DNA of 8,497 nt from CAYLLT01 sp964591605 (lineage in GTDB: Bacteria > Planctomycetota > Phycisphaerae > UBA1845 > PWPN01). The stretch is taken from NCBI GenBank assembly GCA_964591605.1, contig CAZQEN010000329.1:1-8497 (forward strand), in the 5' to 3' direction. A program made the translations under genes and the position numbers. Under the pieces are notes generated by a model. It was not told the DNA's origin, ran no database searches, and was given only the letters and a program-made list of their open reading frames with translations. This document shows positions 1 through 5,553 of the stretch, piece by piece (positions within the stretch are counted from its first letter, which is position 1; every line of letters starts with the position of its first letter).

Positions 1-546
1 CTGCCGGCCAGTAGGGTGGGCTCTGCCCACCGGTGGGCGGAGCCCACCCTACCTGCGGCACATGCAGGCGGGATCCCGATGGCCATCGGGACACCACAGG
101 GGTCGGGTGCAGGCGGGATCCCGATGGCCATCGGGACACCACAGGGGTCGGGTGCAGGCGGGACGCCCGCACCACAGTGGGCGGAGCCCACCCTACCTGA
201 TGCCCCATCCGCCGCTGCCGCGTCAGTGCCCCATTCGATCCCCAAGTCCATCGGCCACCACCGGGAGTTCATCGAAGCATGCAAAGGGAACGGCACGACC
301 TCGTGCCCGTTCGACTACGCCGGCGTGCTTACCCAGGCCGTCCTGCTCGGCAACGTCGCCTACCGCGCCGGCCGCAGGATCGAGTGGAACCCCGACACCA
401 TGACCATCCCCAACGCCCCCGAGGCCGAGCGATACCTGCGCCGCCCGTACCGCAAAGGCTGGGAGCTGGCTTCGCTGGAGTCCGAGCCTACCGGCGGAGC
501 TTGTCGCGGAGGCGCTTGGCGATGGTGGGGGGGAGCAGGCGGCTGA
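1..546 (+). CDS. Gfo/Idh/MocA family oxidoreductase, C-terminal part (5' end outside window)
   Basis: The reading frame is open from base 1, so the start and the N-terminal NAD(P)-binding Rossmann domain lie upstream. The recognisable part runs from about base 235 to 474: SIPKSIGHHREFIEACKG, then FDYAGVLTQAVLLGNVAYRAG, then a segment ending RRPYRKGWEL. This is the C-terminal end of the sugar/inositol dehydrogenase-like Gfo/Idh/MocA proteins that planctomycetes carry in large numbers; substrate cannot be told. Upstream of this (codons 4-65) the protein is encoded by repeat DNA: two identical 15-residue copies containing GGIPMAIGTPQGSG, flanked by two copies of WAEPTLP. Family members normally have only a short linker there. 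After KGWEL, where I would expect the protein to end, 25 Gly/Arg/Trp-rich residues follow, the last 20 or so antisense to the end of coaD (59-bp convergent overlap). The family call is firm. Whether the repeat-bearing gene is functional is open. Confidence 0.8.
   Translation: MPASRVGSAHRWAEPTLPAAHAGGIPMAIGTPQGSGAGGIPMAIGTPQGSGAGGTPAPQWAEPTLPDAPSAAAASVPHSIPKSIGHHREFIEACKGNGTTSCPFDYAGVLTQAVLLGNVAYRAGRRIEWNPDTMTIPNAPEAERYLRRPYRKGWELASLESEPTGGACRGGAWRWWGGAGG
11..52. repeat. Head-to-head palindrome of a 21-bp repeat, inside the oxidoreductase frame
   Basis: Bases 11-31 and 32-52 are inverted copies of the same 21-bp unit (GTAGGGTGGGCT at the outside, GCCCACC at the centre). Only one position differs between the arms (24 versus 39). 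The 42 bases could form a very stable hairpin or cruciform. The same unit recurs at 177-196. The sequence is translated in frame as part of the oxidoreductase (VGSAHRWAEPTLP). Such short GC-rich units look like dispersed REP-like elements; mobility is not shown. Confidence 0.85.
64..176. repeat. 45-bp tandem repeat, two exact copies plus a variant partial copy
   Basis: Copies start at 64, 109 and 154, each opening with GCAGGCGGGA. The first two copies (64-108, 109-153) are identical. Each contains a perfect 18-bp palindrome, TCCCGATGGCCATCGGGA (74-91 and 119-136). The third copy keeps the outer parts (GCAGGCGGGA and CACCACAG) but has a shorter core, CGCCCG, before joining the next GTGGGCGGAGCCC unit. 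The period of 45 is a multiple of three, so each copy adds 15 residues without breaking the reading frame. A diverged inverted relative lies at 6461-6494. Confidence 0.9.
177..196. repeat. Third copy of the GTGGGCGGAGCCCACCCTAC repeat
   Basis: This 20-base stretch is identical to bases 33-52. It closes the repeat cluster at 11-196, so the 45-bp tandem copies are bracketed by the same short element in the same orientation (144 bp apart). It is translated in frame as part of WAEPTLP. Confidence 0.85.
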
Positions 547-991
547 GGCGTTTGAGGTCCTGCATGCCCAGCTCGACGATCTGCTTGATGTAGGTGCTGC
601 TGATCATCGCGTACTGATCGCGGGCCATCAGAAAGACCGTTTCCACCTCGCCGACGACCATGTTGACGTTGGCCTGCTGGAGTTCGAAGTGCAGGTCGAC
701 GTTGTCGCGGATGCCGCGGAAGATGACCTTGGCCTGTTTCGACCGCACGAAGTCGGCGGTGAGGCCCTGGTACGACTCGACCCTCACGCCCTGCATCTCT
801 GCGACGAGCTCCGAGATCATCTCGACCCGTTCGGCGGGGGTGAAGATGGCCTCCTTCTCCGGGTTGTGCCCGACGGCGACGATGAGCTCATCCACGAGCT
901 GGTGGGCCCGGCGGATGATGTCGAGGTGGCCGTTGGTGAGCGGGTCGAAGGTGCCGGGGAAGACCGCACGGACAGGCTTCTGATGCGACAT
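488..991 (-). CDS. coaD: Phosphopantetheine adenylyltransferase
   Basis: The product is 167 residues, the usual size for bacterial CoaD. It catalyses ATP + 4'-phosphopantetheine to dephospho-CoA + pyrophosphate, the penultimate step of coenzyme A synthesis, in the cytoplasm. The nucleotidyltransferase signature FPGTFDPLTNGH is near residues 10-21, with the T/HxGH-type Thr and His. KVIFRGIRDNVDLHFELQQ carries the conserved RGxR, and ISSTYIKQI near residues 130-140 is the SS[ST]xIK-like nucleotide-binding segment. The start is the ATG at 991, because the homologous region begins about seven residues after it; AGGG lies nine bases upstream. The frame stays open further upstream, but that part resembles nothing in the family. 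The 3' end overlaps the oxidoreductase frame on the other strand by 59 bp. A candidate promoter lies at 1121-1149. Confidence 0.96.
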   Translation of the reverse strand: MSHQKPVRAVFPGTFDPLTNGHLDIIRRAHQLVDELIVAVGHNPEKEAIFTPAERVEMISELVAEMQGVRVESYQGLTADFVRSKQAKVIFRGIRDNVDLHFELQQANVNMVVGEVETVFLMARDQYAMISSTYIKQIVELGMQDLKRLSRLLPPTIAKRLRDKLRR

Positions 992-1080
992 GAATGAATT
1001 CCCTGAGGGTTCGCCGGGACTGCGGCCGACGATCGCTCCACGGCGGGGCCGCGGGCGCGGCGGTCCTGGCTCGAGGTCCG

Positions 1081-1107
1081 GCAAGCTCCGATGGCACAGG
1101 GGCTTGC
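1081..1107. other. Hairpin in the coaD 5' region
   Basis: GCAAGCTCC (1081-1089) pairs with GGGGCTTGC (1099-1107), a 9-bp stem with one G-U pair and a 9-base loop. It lies about 90 bases before the coaD start, inside the predicted coaD leader. No T-tract follows on either strand, so it is not an intrinsic terminator. Function unknown. Confidence 0.35.
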
Positions 1108-1120
1108 GACATCCGGCGGT

Positions 1121-1149
1121 AGTGTAATGCCCCCGGATCGGCCCTACAA
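1121..1149 (-). promoter_or_regulatory. Candidate sigma70-type promoter for coaD
   Basis: On the minus strand, TTGTAG (1149-1144) and TACACT (1126-1121) are separated by exactly 17 bases. They match the -35 and -10 consensus at 3/6 and 4/6 positions. The predicted transcript would start near 1114 and have a leader of about 120 bases. This rests only on motif matching in GC-rich DNA. Confidence 0.35.
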
Positions 1150-1155
1150 TGCGCC

Positions 1156-1184
1156 TTGCGGATTCTTCTGGCCGATGTTAGATT
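1156..1184 (+). promoter_or_regulatory. Candidate promoter for the cimA leader transcript
   Basis: TTGCGG (1156-1161), a 17-base spacer and TAGATT (1179-1184) give 3/6 and 4/6 matches to a sigma70 promoter. The predicted start site is at about 1191, the A of the leader-peptide ATG, so the leader ORF would be translated from a leaderless message. No Shine-Dalgarno is seen before that ATG, which fits. An alternative -10, TACAAT at 1145-1150 (5/6), has no good -35 and would give a 5' leader of about 34 bases. Confidence 0.35.
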
Positions 1185-1190
1185 ACCGGC

Positions 1191-1277
1191 ATGCGGACTC
1201 GACCTTGCCCCACTGAGCCACCGACGATCCCGCCCATCGCGGGAATCATCGACATTATCGGAGGTGCAGCCGGGTAG
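1191..1277 (+). CDS. Isoleucine-rich leader peptide (attenuator peptide) upstream of cimA
   Basis: This is a 28-codon ORF from ATG 1191 to TAG 1275-1277. Six of its 28 codons are isoleucine, all in the second half: ATC at 1227, 1236, 1245, 1248 and 1257, and ATT at 1254. The peptide's second half reads TIPPIAGIIDIIGGAAG. An in-frame TAG at 1179 means no longer ORF exists. It sits 32 bases before an intrinsic terminator and 138 bases before cimA, which encodes an isoleucine-pathway enzyme. By analogy with leader peptides of amino-acid operons (trpL, ilvL), I infer that ribosome stalling at the Ile codons senses charged tRNA-Ile. The peptide itself probably has no other role. No SD is visible; start may be leaderless. 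Evidence is sequence only, but codon content, position and RNA folding agree. Confidence 0.7.
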   Translation: MRTRPCPTEPPTIPPIAGIIDIIGGAAG

Positions 1278-1339
1278 GGCAGTCGTCCCAGCGAACTGTT
1301 GACGATGGAGCCCCGCCCGGATTGAGGCGGGGCTTTTTT
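1227..1339 (+). promoter_or_regulatory. Transcription attenuator of cimA (alternative stems 1:2, 2:3, 3:4)
   Basis: Region 1 is CCCGCCC at 1229-1235, under the Ile codons. Region 2 is CCGGGTAGGG at 1270-1279, over the leader stop codon. Region 3 is CCCGCCCGG at 1312-1320, and region 4 is the 3' arm of the terminator (1326-1334). Region 2 can pair with region 1 (7 pairs incl. one G-U, A1276 bulged). It can instead pair with region 3 (9 pairs incl. one G-U, same bulge), which removes 1312-1317 from the terminator. A small hairpin 1283-1287/1301-1305 fits in the loop of the 2:3 form. Predicted logic: a ribosome stalled on Ile codons covers region 1, 2:3 forms and transcription continues into cimA. 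A ribosome reaching the stop codon covers region 2, and the terminator forms. Confidence 0.65.
1309..1339 (+). terminator. Intrinsic terminator (attenuator) before cimA
   Basis: AGCCCCGCC (1309-1317) and GGCGGGGCT (1326-1334) form a perfect 9-bp stem with an 8-base loop, followed by TTTTTT (1334-1339). It points toward cimA and lies 76 bases before its start codon. No gene on this strand lies upstream within the control region except the leader ORF. It is therefore best read as an attenuator rather than the end of a gene. Confidence 0.9.
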
Positions 1340-1352
1340 GTTTCACCCGAGG

Positions 1353-1401
1353 GGGCGCCGGGAATGGCGAGGCCTGGTCTGGCCGCGACCGCCCGGCGCC
1401 C
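1353..1401 (+). other. Inverted repeat between attenuator and cimA start
   Basis: GGGCGCCGGG (1353-1362) is perfectly complementary to CCCGGCGCCC (1392-1401). An inner stem GGCC/GGCC (1371-1374/1381-1384) is also possible. The structure would end 14 bases before the cimA ATG. There is no T-tract, so it is not a terminator. It may shape the cimA ribosome-binding region or stabilise the read-through transcript; this is speculative. Confidence 0.5.
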
Positions 1402-1415
1402 AGAGCGGAATCCAT

Positions 1416-3047
1416 ATGAGCGCAGCCCAGCAACGCATCGAACTGTATGACACCACGCTCCGGGATGGAACCCAGGGGCAGAACGTCAGCCTGAGCCTGC
1501 AGGATAAGCTGCTCATCGCCGCACGGCTCGACGAACTGGGCGTCGATTACATCGAGGGGGGCTACCCGCTCAGCAACGCCAAGGATGTCGCCTTCTTCCG
1601 GGAAGTGCGCGAGCTGCGGCTGAGGCACGCGCGGATCGCGGCCTTCGGCATGACCCGCCGTAAGGGCGTTCGCCCGGAGGAAGACGAGGGCATGCGGGCG
1701 CTGCTGGCCGCCAAAACCGAGGTCGTCACCATCGTCGGCAAAACGTGGAACCTGCATGTCAGGGAGGTTCTGGGTGTCAGCGAGGAGGAGAATCTGGCGA
1801 TGATCGCGGACTCCGTCCGCTACGTGGCCCGGCACGGCCGCGAAGTCATCTACGACGCGGAACATTTCTTCGACGGCTACGCGGCGGACCCGGCGTATGC
1901 CCTGCGGACGCTCATGGCGGCCCAGGAGGCCGGCGCGAGCTGCCTGTGTCTGTGCGATACCAACGGCGGCTCGCTGCCCGATCGCATCGCCGAATTCATC
2001 GATGCCATCCGCCCGCACGTTTCCGTTCGCATCGGCATTCACACGCACAACGACAGCGGCTGCGCGGTGGCCAACACGCTGGCGGCGGTTCGGCACGGGG
2101 CCGTCCACGCCCAGGGCACGGTCAACGGGATCGGCGAGCGGTGCGGCAACGTCGATCTCACCACGGTCGCGGCCAACCTGGCGCTCAAGATGAACAAGGA
2201 CGTGCTTGCGCAGGGTGGGCTTAAGAAGTTGACAGAAGTGAGCCGGTACGTGTACGAGATCGCGAACCTCGTGCCCGTCGACGGCCAGCCGTACGTCGGT
2301 CCGGCGGCCTTCGCCCACAAGGGCGGCATGCACGTGCACGCCGTCCGGCGGATCGCCCACAGCTACGAGCACATGAATCCGGAGCTGGTGGGCAATTCGC
2401 GGCGCGTGCTGATCAGCGAGCTGAGCGGCGCGAGCGGCGTCGCCGAGAAGATCGGGCGCAAGCTCGACGTCGAAGGCGACAAGGCCCTGCAGCGCAAGCT
2501 CCTGCAGCGTCTGCAGGCCAACGAAGAAGAAGGCTACATGTACGAGTCGGCGGAGGCCAGCTTCGAGCTGCTCTGCCGCAAGGAACTCGGGCTGTATCAC
2601 CCGTTCTGGGAACTGGATCACTGGCGGGCGGTCGCCCTGCGGGATGCCCACAACGGCGAGCCCAACACCGAAGTGATCATCAAGCTGCGGGTGAACGAGC
2701 ATCTCGAGCACCGCGTGGCCGACGGTCACGGCCCGGTGGATGCCATGGCCGGCGCGATGGTCCGGGCGCTCAAGGGGCACTATCCGAGCGTCGAGCGCAT
2801 CCGGCTGATCGACTACAAGGTGCGCGTGATCAACCCGCGCGCCGCCACCGCCGCCCGGGTCCGGGTCAATATCGAGTTCCGCGACGAGGACACTCACGAG
2901 ATCTTCGGCACGGTCGGCGTCAGCGAGAACATTATCGAGGCGTCGTGGATCGCCCTGGTCGACGGGCTCGAATACAAGCTGATCAACGACGAGGAACGCG
3001 CCGGGCGCCGGAAGCCGGCCGGTCTGGTCAAAGCCAAGTCAAAGTAG
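1416..3047 (+). CDS. cimA: (R)-citramalate synthase
   Basis: The product is 543 residues. It condenses acetyl-CoA with pyruvate to (R)-citramalate, opening the threonine-independent route to 2-oxobutyrate and isoleucine. The HMGL-like TIM-barrel catalytic domain fills the first two thirds: YDTTLRDGTQG at residues 11-21 (Arg and Asp of the active site), the metal-binding HTHND at 209-213, and GTVNGIGERCGN around 234-245. The C-terminal 130 or so residues form a LeuA-type allosteric dimer domain, with VADGHGPVDAMAGAMV and a late ENIIEASW segment. The variant DTTLRDGTQG, long linker and overall length fit CimA of the TIGR00977 type better than LeuA (2-isopropylmalate synthase), which is the main alternative. 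The ATG at 1416 is chosen because homology begins eight residues later; the frame extends back only to a TTG inside the terminator. Its ribosome-binding site is weak (GCGGAA). An Ile leader and attenuator precede it, which supports the isoleucine assignment. Confidence 0.93.
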   Translation: MSAAQQRIELYDTTLRDGTQGQNVSLSLQDKLLIAARLDELGVDYIEGGYPLSNAKDVAFFREVRELRLRHARIAAFGMTRRKGVRPEEDEGMRALLAAKTEVVTIVGKTWNLHVREVLGVSEEENLAMIADSVRYVARHGREVIYDAEHFFDGYAADPAYALRTLMAAQEAGASCLCLCDTNGGSLPDRIAEFIDAIRPHVSVRIGIHTHNDSGCAVANTLAAVRHGAVHAQGTVNGIGERCGNVDLTTVAANLALKMNKDVLAQGGLKKLTEVSRYVYEIANLVPVDGQPYVGPAAFAHKGGMHVHAVRRIAHSYEHMNPELVGNSRRVLISELSGASGVAEKIGRKLDVEGDKALQRKLLQRLQANEEEGYMYESAEASFELLCRKELGLYHPFWELDHWRAVALRDAHNGEPNTEVIIKLRVNEHLEHRVADGHGPVDAMAGAMVRALKGHYPSVERIRLIDYKVRVINPRAATAARVRVNIEFRDEDTHEIFGTVGVSENIIEASWIALVDGLEYKLINDEERAGRRKPAGLVKAKSK

Positions 3048-3082
3048 GATCGATCCGGACAGGCGTCTCGAAACGGCGGATC

Positions 3083-3886
3083 TCAGCGTCGTTTGGGTTG
3101 CAGAGGCCGGGGCCTGTCCACCTGCTTGCGGCGGGATACGGGGTGGGCCTGTCTATCCTGCCCGCCCTTCTGACCATATCGCTGCAGTGATTTGAGTTCC
3201 GCCGGGGTGAGCGGGCGGTATGCGCCGGGGGCCAGACCGCGCAGCGACAGCGGACCGATCTTGATCCGCAGCAGCCGCCGGACGTTGTGCCCGAGGCGGG
3301 CCAGCACGCGGCGGACTTCGCGGTTGCGGCCCTCTTTGAGCGTGAGCTCGACGACGCTTCCGTCCCGCCCCGAGTGGATGATTTTCGCGTCGGAAATGTG
3401 TGCCTTCCCGTCCGCCAGCCATACGCCCGCACGCATCTTGTCGATGTCCGCCTTCGTGATGTGGCCGCTGACGTGGGCACGATAGGTCTTGGCGACGCCA
3501 TAGCGCGGGTGAGCCAGGTGCTGGGCGAGTTCGCCGTCGTTGGTCATGAGCAGCAGGCCGGTGCTGTCGGCGTCGAGCCGGCCGACGGGAAAGACGCGCT
3601 CGTGCACGCCATGCAGCAGATCGCAGGCTCGCGGCCGTCCCGCCGGGTCGTAGTTCGTACAGTGCACGCCCCTGGGCTTGTGGACCAGGTAGTAGACCTT
3701 GCGCGGGGCCCGCAGAGGGCGGTCGTCAACGGCGATCTCATCGTGCTGCAGGTCGACCAGCACCGGCAGCGCGCTCACCAGGCGGCCGTTCACGCTGACG
3801 CGGCCGTCTAGGATGATCTCCTCGCATTCGCGCCGCGAGCCGATGCCCGCCGCCGCCAGGACCTTTTGTAGCCGTTGTTTGGCCAT
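3083..3886 (-). CDS. rluB: RluB/RsuA-family rRNA pseudouridine synthase
   Basis: The product is 267 residues and isomerises uridine to pseudouridine in rRNA. An N-terminal S4 RNA-binding domain spans about residues 4-50 (RLQKVLAAAGIGSRRECEE). The catalytic domain starts near 63 with KVYYLVHKPRGV. The catalytic motif is GRLDADSTGLLLMTNDGEL, with Asp105 as the nucleophile, and the family segment KEGRNREVRRVLARLGH is at 184-200. The closest fit is RluB (23S rRNA, helix 89 region); RsuA and RluE/F share the motifs, so the target base is inferred. The last 35 residues are a basic tail (ending PLQPKRR) outside the usual fold. The ATG at 3886 gives the standard N-terminus; a GTG five codons upstream (3901) is also in frame. 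Neither has a convincing Shine-Dalgarno. It converges with cimA, leaving 35 bases between the stops. A candidate promoter is at 3945-3973. Confidence 0.9.
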   Translation of the reverse strand: MAKQRLQKVLAAAGIGSRRECEEIILDGRVSVNGRLVSALPVLVDLQHDEIAVDDRPLRAPRKVYYLVHKPRGVHCTNYDPAGRPRACDLLHGVHERVFPVGRLDADSTGLLLMTNDGELAQHLAHPRYGVAKTYRAHVSGHITKADIDKMRAGVWLADGKAHISDAKIIHSGRDGSVVELTLKEGRNREVRRVLARLGHNVRRLLRIKIGPLSLRGLAPGAYRPLTPAELKSLQRYGQKGGQDRQAHPVSRRKQVDRPRPLQPKRR

Positions 3887-3944
3887 CGTGCGTCTCAACA
3901 CGCCTTGAACGCGGCGCCATCGCCGGACAGGTTGTCCGGGGCTG

Positions 3945-3973
3945 ATTGTAGTCTCGATGCGGGTCCATCGAAA
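3945..3973 (-). promoter_or_regulatory. Candidate promoter for the pseudouridine synthase gene
   Basis: On the minus strand, TTTCGA (3973-3968) and TACAAT (3950-3945, 5/6 to consensus) are 17 bases apart. Transcription would start near 3938. The message would open with a 7-bp hairpin (CCGGACA 3923-3929 / TGTCCGG 3933-3939, 3-base loop) about 36 bases before the start codon. It suggests this gene is transcribed independently of the sulfatase gene upstream. Confidence 0.4.
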
Positions 3974-4042
3974 AGCGGCCGGCCGGCGATGCTGTCGTGT
4001 CGGCCTTCATGCATGACCTGCGTTACCCGGAGCACACCCGCA

Positions 4043-5419
4043 TCACTTCGGCCAGGGGTAGCGGTTCGTCCCTGCCTCGCGAGCGATCGGACCGGCGGGA
4101 AGTGTCTGATGCCAGGCCAGGAGCGACTTGGACATCGACTCGACGCGTGAGCGGTGCGATTCGCTCACGTTCCTCAGCTCGCTGGGATCGGCAGGGATGT
4201 CATACAGCTCGATCCGGCTGCGGTCGGGATTCATGAGCAGCTTGAAGGGGCCGTCGCGCATGGCCAGCACCGGGCTCATGTTCAGGACGTGACCGATGAT
4301 GTGGAACCGCCATTCCCAGAAGATGGGCCGGGTCCGCTGGGTCGTCTCCCCGCGCCACGCGGGCAGCAGATTCTCGCCATCGATGCGCGCGTGTACGTCG
4401 GCCGGTTCCGTCCAGCCGGGAATCTGGGCCAGGGCGCACACCGTCGGCAGAAAATCGACGGCGCACAGCACCGTGTTGTTGTCGATGCGCCCCGCCGGCG
4501 CGGTGCCCGGCCAGCGAAGAATGAACGGCATGCGGATGCCGCCCTCGTACAGGCTCCGCTTGCGGCCGCGGAACGGACCGGGGCTCCCCACGCCGTGCTC
4601 CGACGCGTTCGCGATGAGGATGTCCTCAGGTCCGTTGTCGCTGGAGAAGATCACGATCGTGTTGTCCGCAAGACCCAGCTCGTCGAGCCGGGCCAGAAGA
4701 CGGCCAATCTGTTTGTCGGCGTCTGTGGCCGCAGAGTAGTAGATCTTCGTCGCCCCCCGGAGCTTCTGGTAGGGCTCCATCTGCTCTGGTGTCGGCTCGA
4801 GCCTCGCGTGCGTGTCGAGGAGCCAGGTCTGGACGTAGAACGGCCCGGCTCGATGGCGCTCGATGAAGTCGATGGTCTTGTCCACGAACACCCGGGTCGA
4901 TTGCGCTCGAAAGCCGGCTTCCCGAAGGACATCCGGACGGTTGGCAAGCACTGCGAACGACTCGTCAAATCCGTATTCCGAGATGGCCGGCGCGTCCGGG
5001 CTGTGACCCAGATGCCACTTGCCAACGTGTGCGGTCGCGTAGCCGGCGCGCTTCAGCAGCCGTGCCAGCGTCGTCACCCTGGGATCCAGGTAATTGGGCA
5101 TGCCCCGGGCGCGGTTCAAGTCGGGTTCGGCCAGATGGCCGTGCAGGCCGACTCTGGCCGGAAACTGACTGGTCAGCCAGGCCGCCCGACTCGGAGAGCA
5201 CACGCTCGCGCACGAATAGAACTGCGTGAAGCGGATGCCCTGCGAGGCGAGCCGGTCCAGGTGCGGAGTGCGGAGCTGCCTGTGCCCGTAGCAGCCCAGA
5301 TCACCCCACCCCCAGTCGTCGGCCAGGATGAACACGATGTTCGGCGCCGACGGGCGGGACGTCTGGGCGTTCAGGAGGGGGGTCATGCACGCGATCAGGG
5401 CAAGGGTGATTTGTCGCAT
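4043..5419 (-). CDS. Exported sulfatase (arylsulfatase-like, formylglycine type)
   Basis: The product is 458 residues and hydrolyses sulfate esters, probably on a polysaccharide or other organic sulfate; the substrate cannot be read from sequence. A signal peptide precedes the mature start near residue 18 (MRQITLALIACMTPLLNA), implying export. Alkaline-phosphatase-fold motifs appear in order: NIVFILADDWGWGDLGCYG (metal-binding Asp34-Asp35); CSPSRAAWLTSQ at 74-85, with Cys74 in the C-x-P-S-R signature that is oxidised to formylglycine; GKWHLGH at 133-139; a His at 204; FSSDNGPE at 259-265 (Asp/Asn metal ligands); and RGRKRSLYEGG with Lys287. Two adjacent ATGs exist (5422, 5419). AGGAG at 5425-5429 is 5 bases from the second but 2 from the first, so 5419 is preferred. 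LIAC near residue 11 resembles a lipobox but comes too early. No formylglycine-generating enzyme gene is nearby. Confidence 0.92.
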   Translation of the reverse strand: MRQITLALIACMTPLLNAQTSRPSAPNIVFILADDWGWGDLGCYGHRQLRTPHLDRLASQGIRFTQFYSCASVCSPSRAAWLTSQFPARVGLHGHLAEPDLNRARGMPNYLDPRVTTLARLLKRAGYATAHVGKWHLGHSPDAPAISEYGFDESFAVLANRPDVLREAGFRAQSTRVFVDKTIDFIERHRAGPFYVQTWLLDTHARLEPTPEQMEPYQKLRGATKIYYSAATDADKQIGRLLARLDELGLADNTIVIFSSDNGPEDILIANASEHGVGSPGPFRGRKRSLYEGGIRMPFILRWPGTAPAGRIDNNTVLCAVDFLPTVCALAQIPGWTEPADVHARIDGENLLPAWRGETTQRTRPIFWEWRFHIIGHVLNMSPVLAMRDGPFKLLMNPDRSRIELYDIPADPSELRNVSESHRSRVESMSKSLLAWHQTLPAGPIAREAGTNRYPWPK

Positions 5420-5424
5420 CATCT

Positions 5425-5429
5425 CTCCT
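5425..5429 (-). promoter_or_regulatory. Shine-Dalgarno deciding the sulfatase start
   Basis: AGGAG on the minus strand lies 5 bases before ATG 5419 and 2 bases before ATG 5422. Spacing favours the second ATG. Confidence 0.6.
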
Positions 5430-5553
5430 ATGTGTCGAATGGTGGCTCAAATAGACGGCAAATCCCCCCGCGCGCCAAGTGTCGGCTTCGAGGATCGGGC
5501 GAGATTCCCCGGGACGCGATGGCGAGTCGGGCGCGAGTGGCTATGCTGGGTGT

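Noticed and set aside
74..136. CRISPR array considered because of the regularly spaced palindromic repeats
   Set aside because: Copies are directly adjacent with no unique spacers, and no cas genes are present.
1191..1337. Considered as SRP RNA, 6S RNA or a metabolite riboswitch
   Set aside because: I could not find the conserved SRP GGAAGGAAGCAG-type loop, a long 6S-like helix, or the core of the riboswitch classes I know. The Ile codons and alternative stems explain the region better.
1338..1415. Longer N-terminus for cimA from a TTG at 1338
   Set aside because: The TTG lies in the terminator T-run and the added 26 residues are unlike CimA proteins; ATG 1416 fits the family start.
888..2897. 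Very long minus-strand open frame antisense to cimA
   Set aside because: It is a GC-rich shadow of cimA: it runs through coaD and the control region and has low-complexity His/Asp/Val-rich content without domains. cimA on the other strand has unmistakable motifs.
3048..3082. Possible bidirectional terminator between cimA and the pseudouridine synthase gene (GATCCG 3052-3057 / CGGATC 3077-3082)
   Set aside because: The stem is short with a 19-base loop and no T-tract on either strand.
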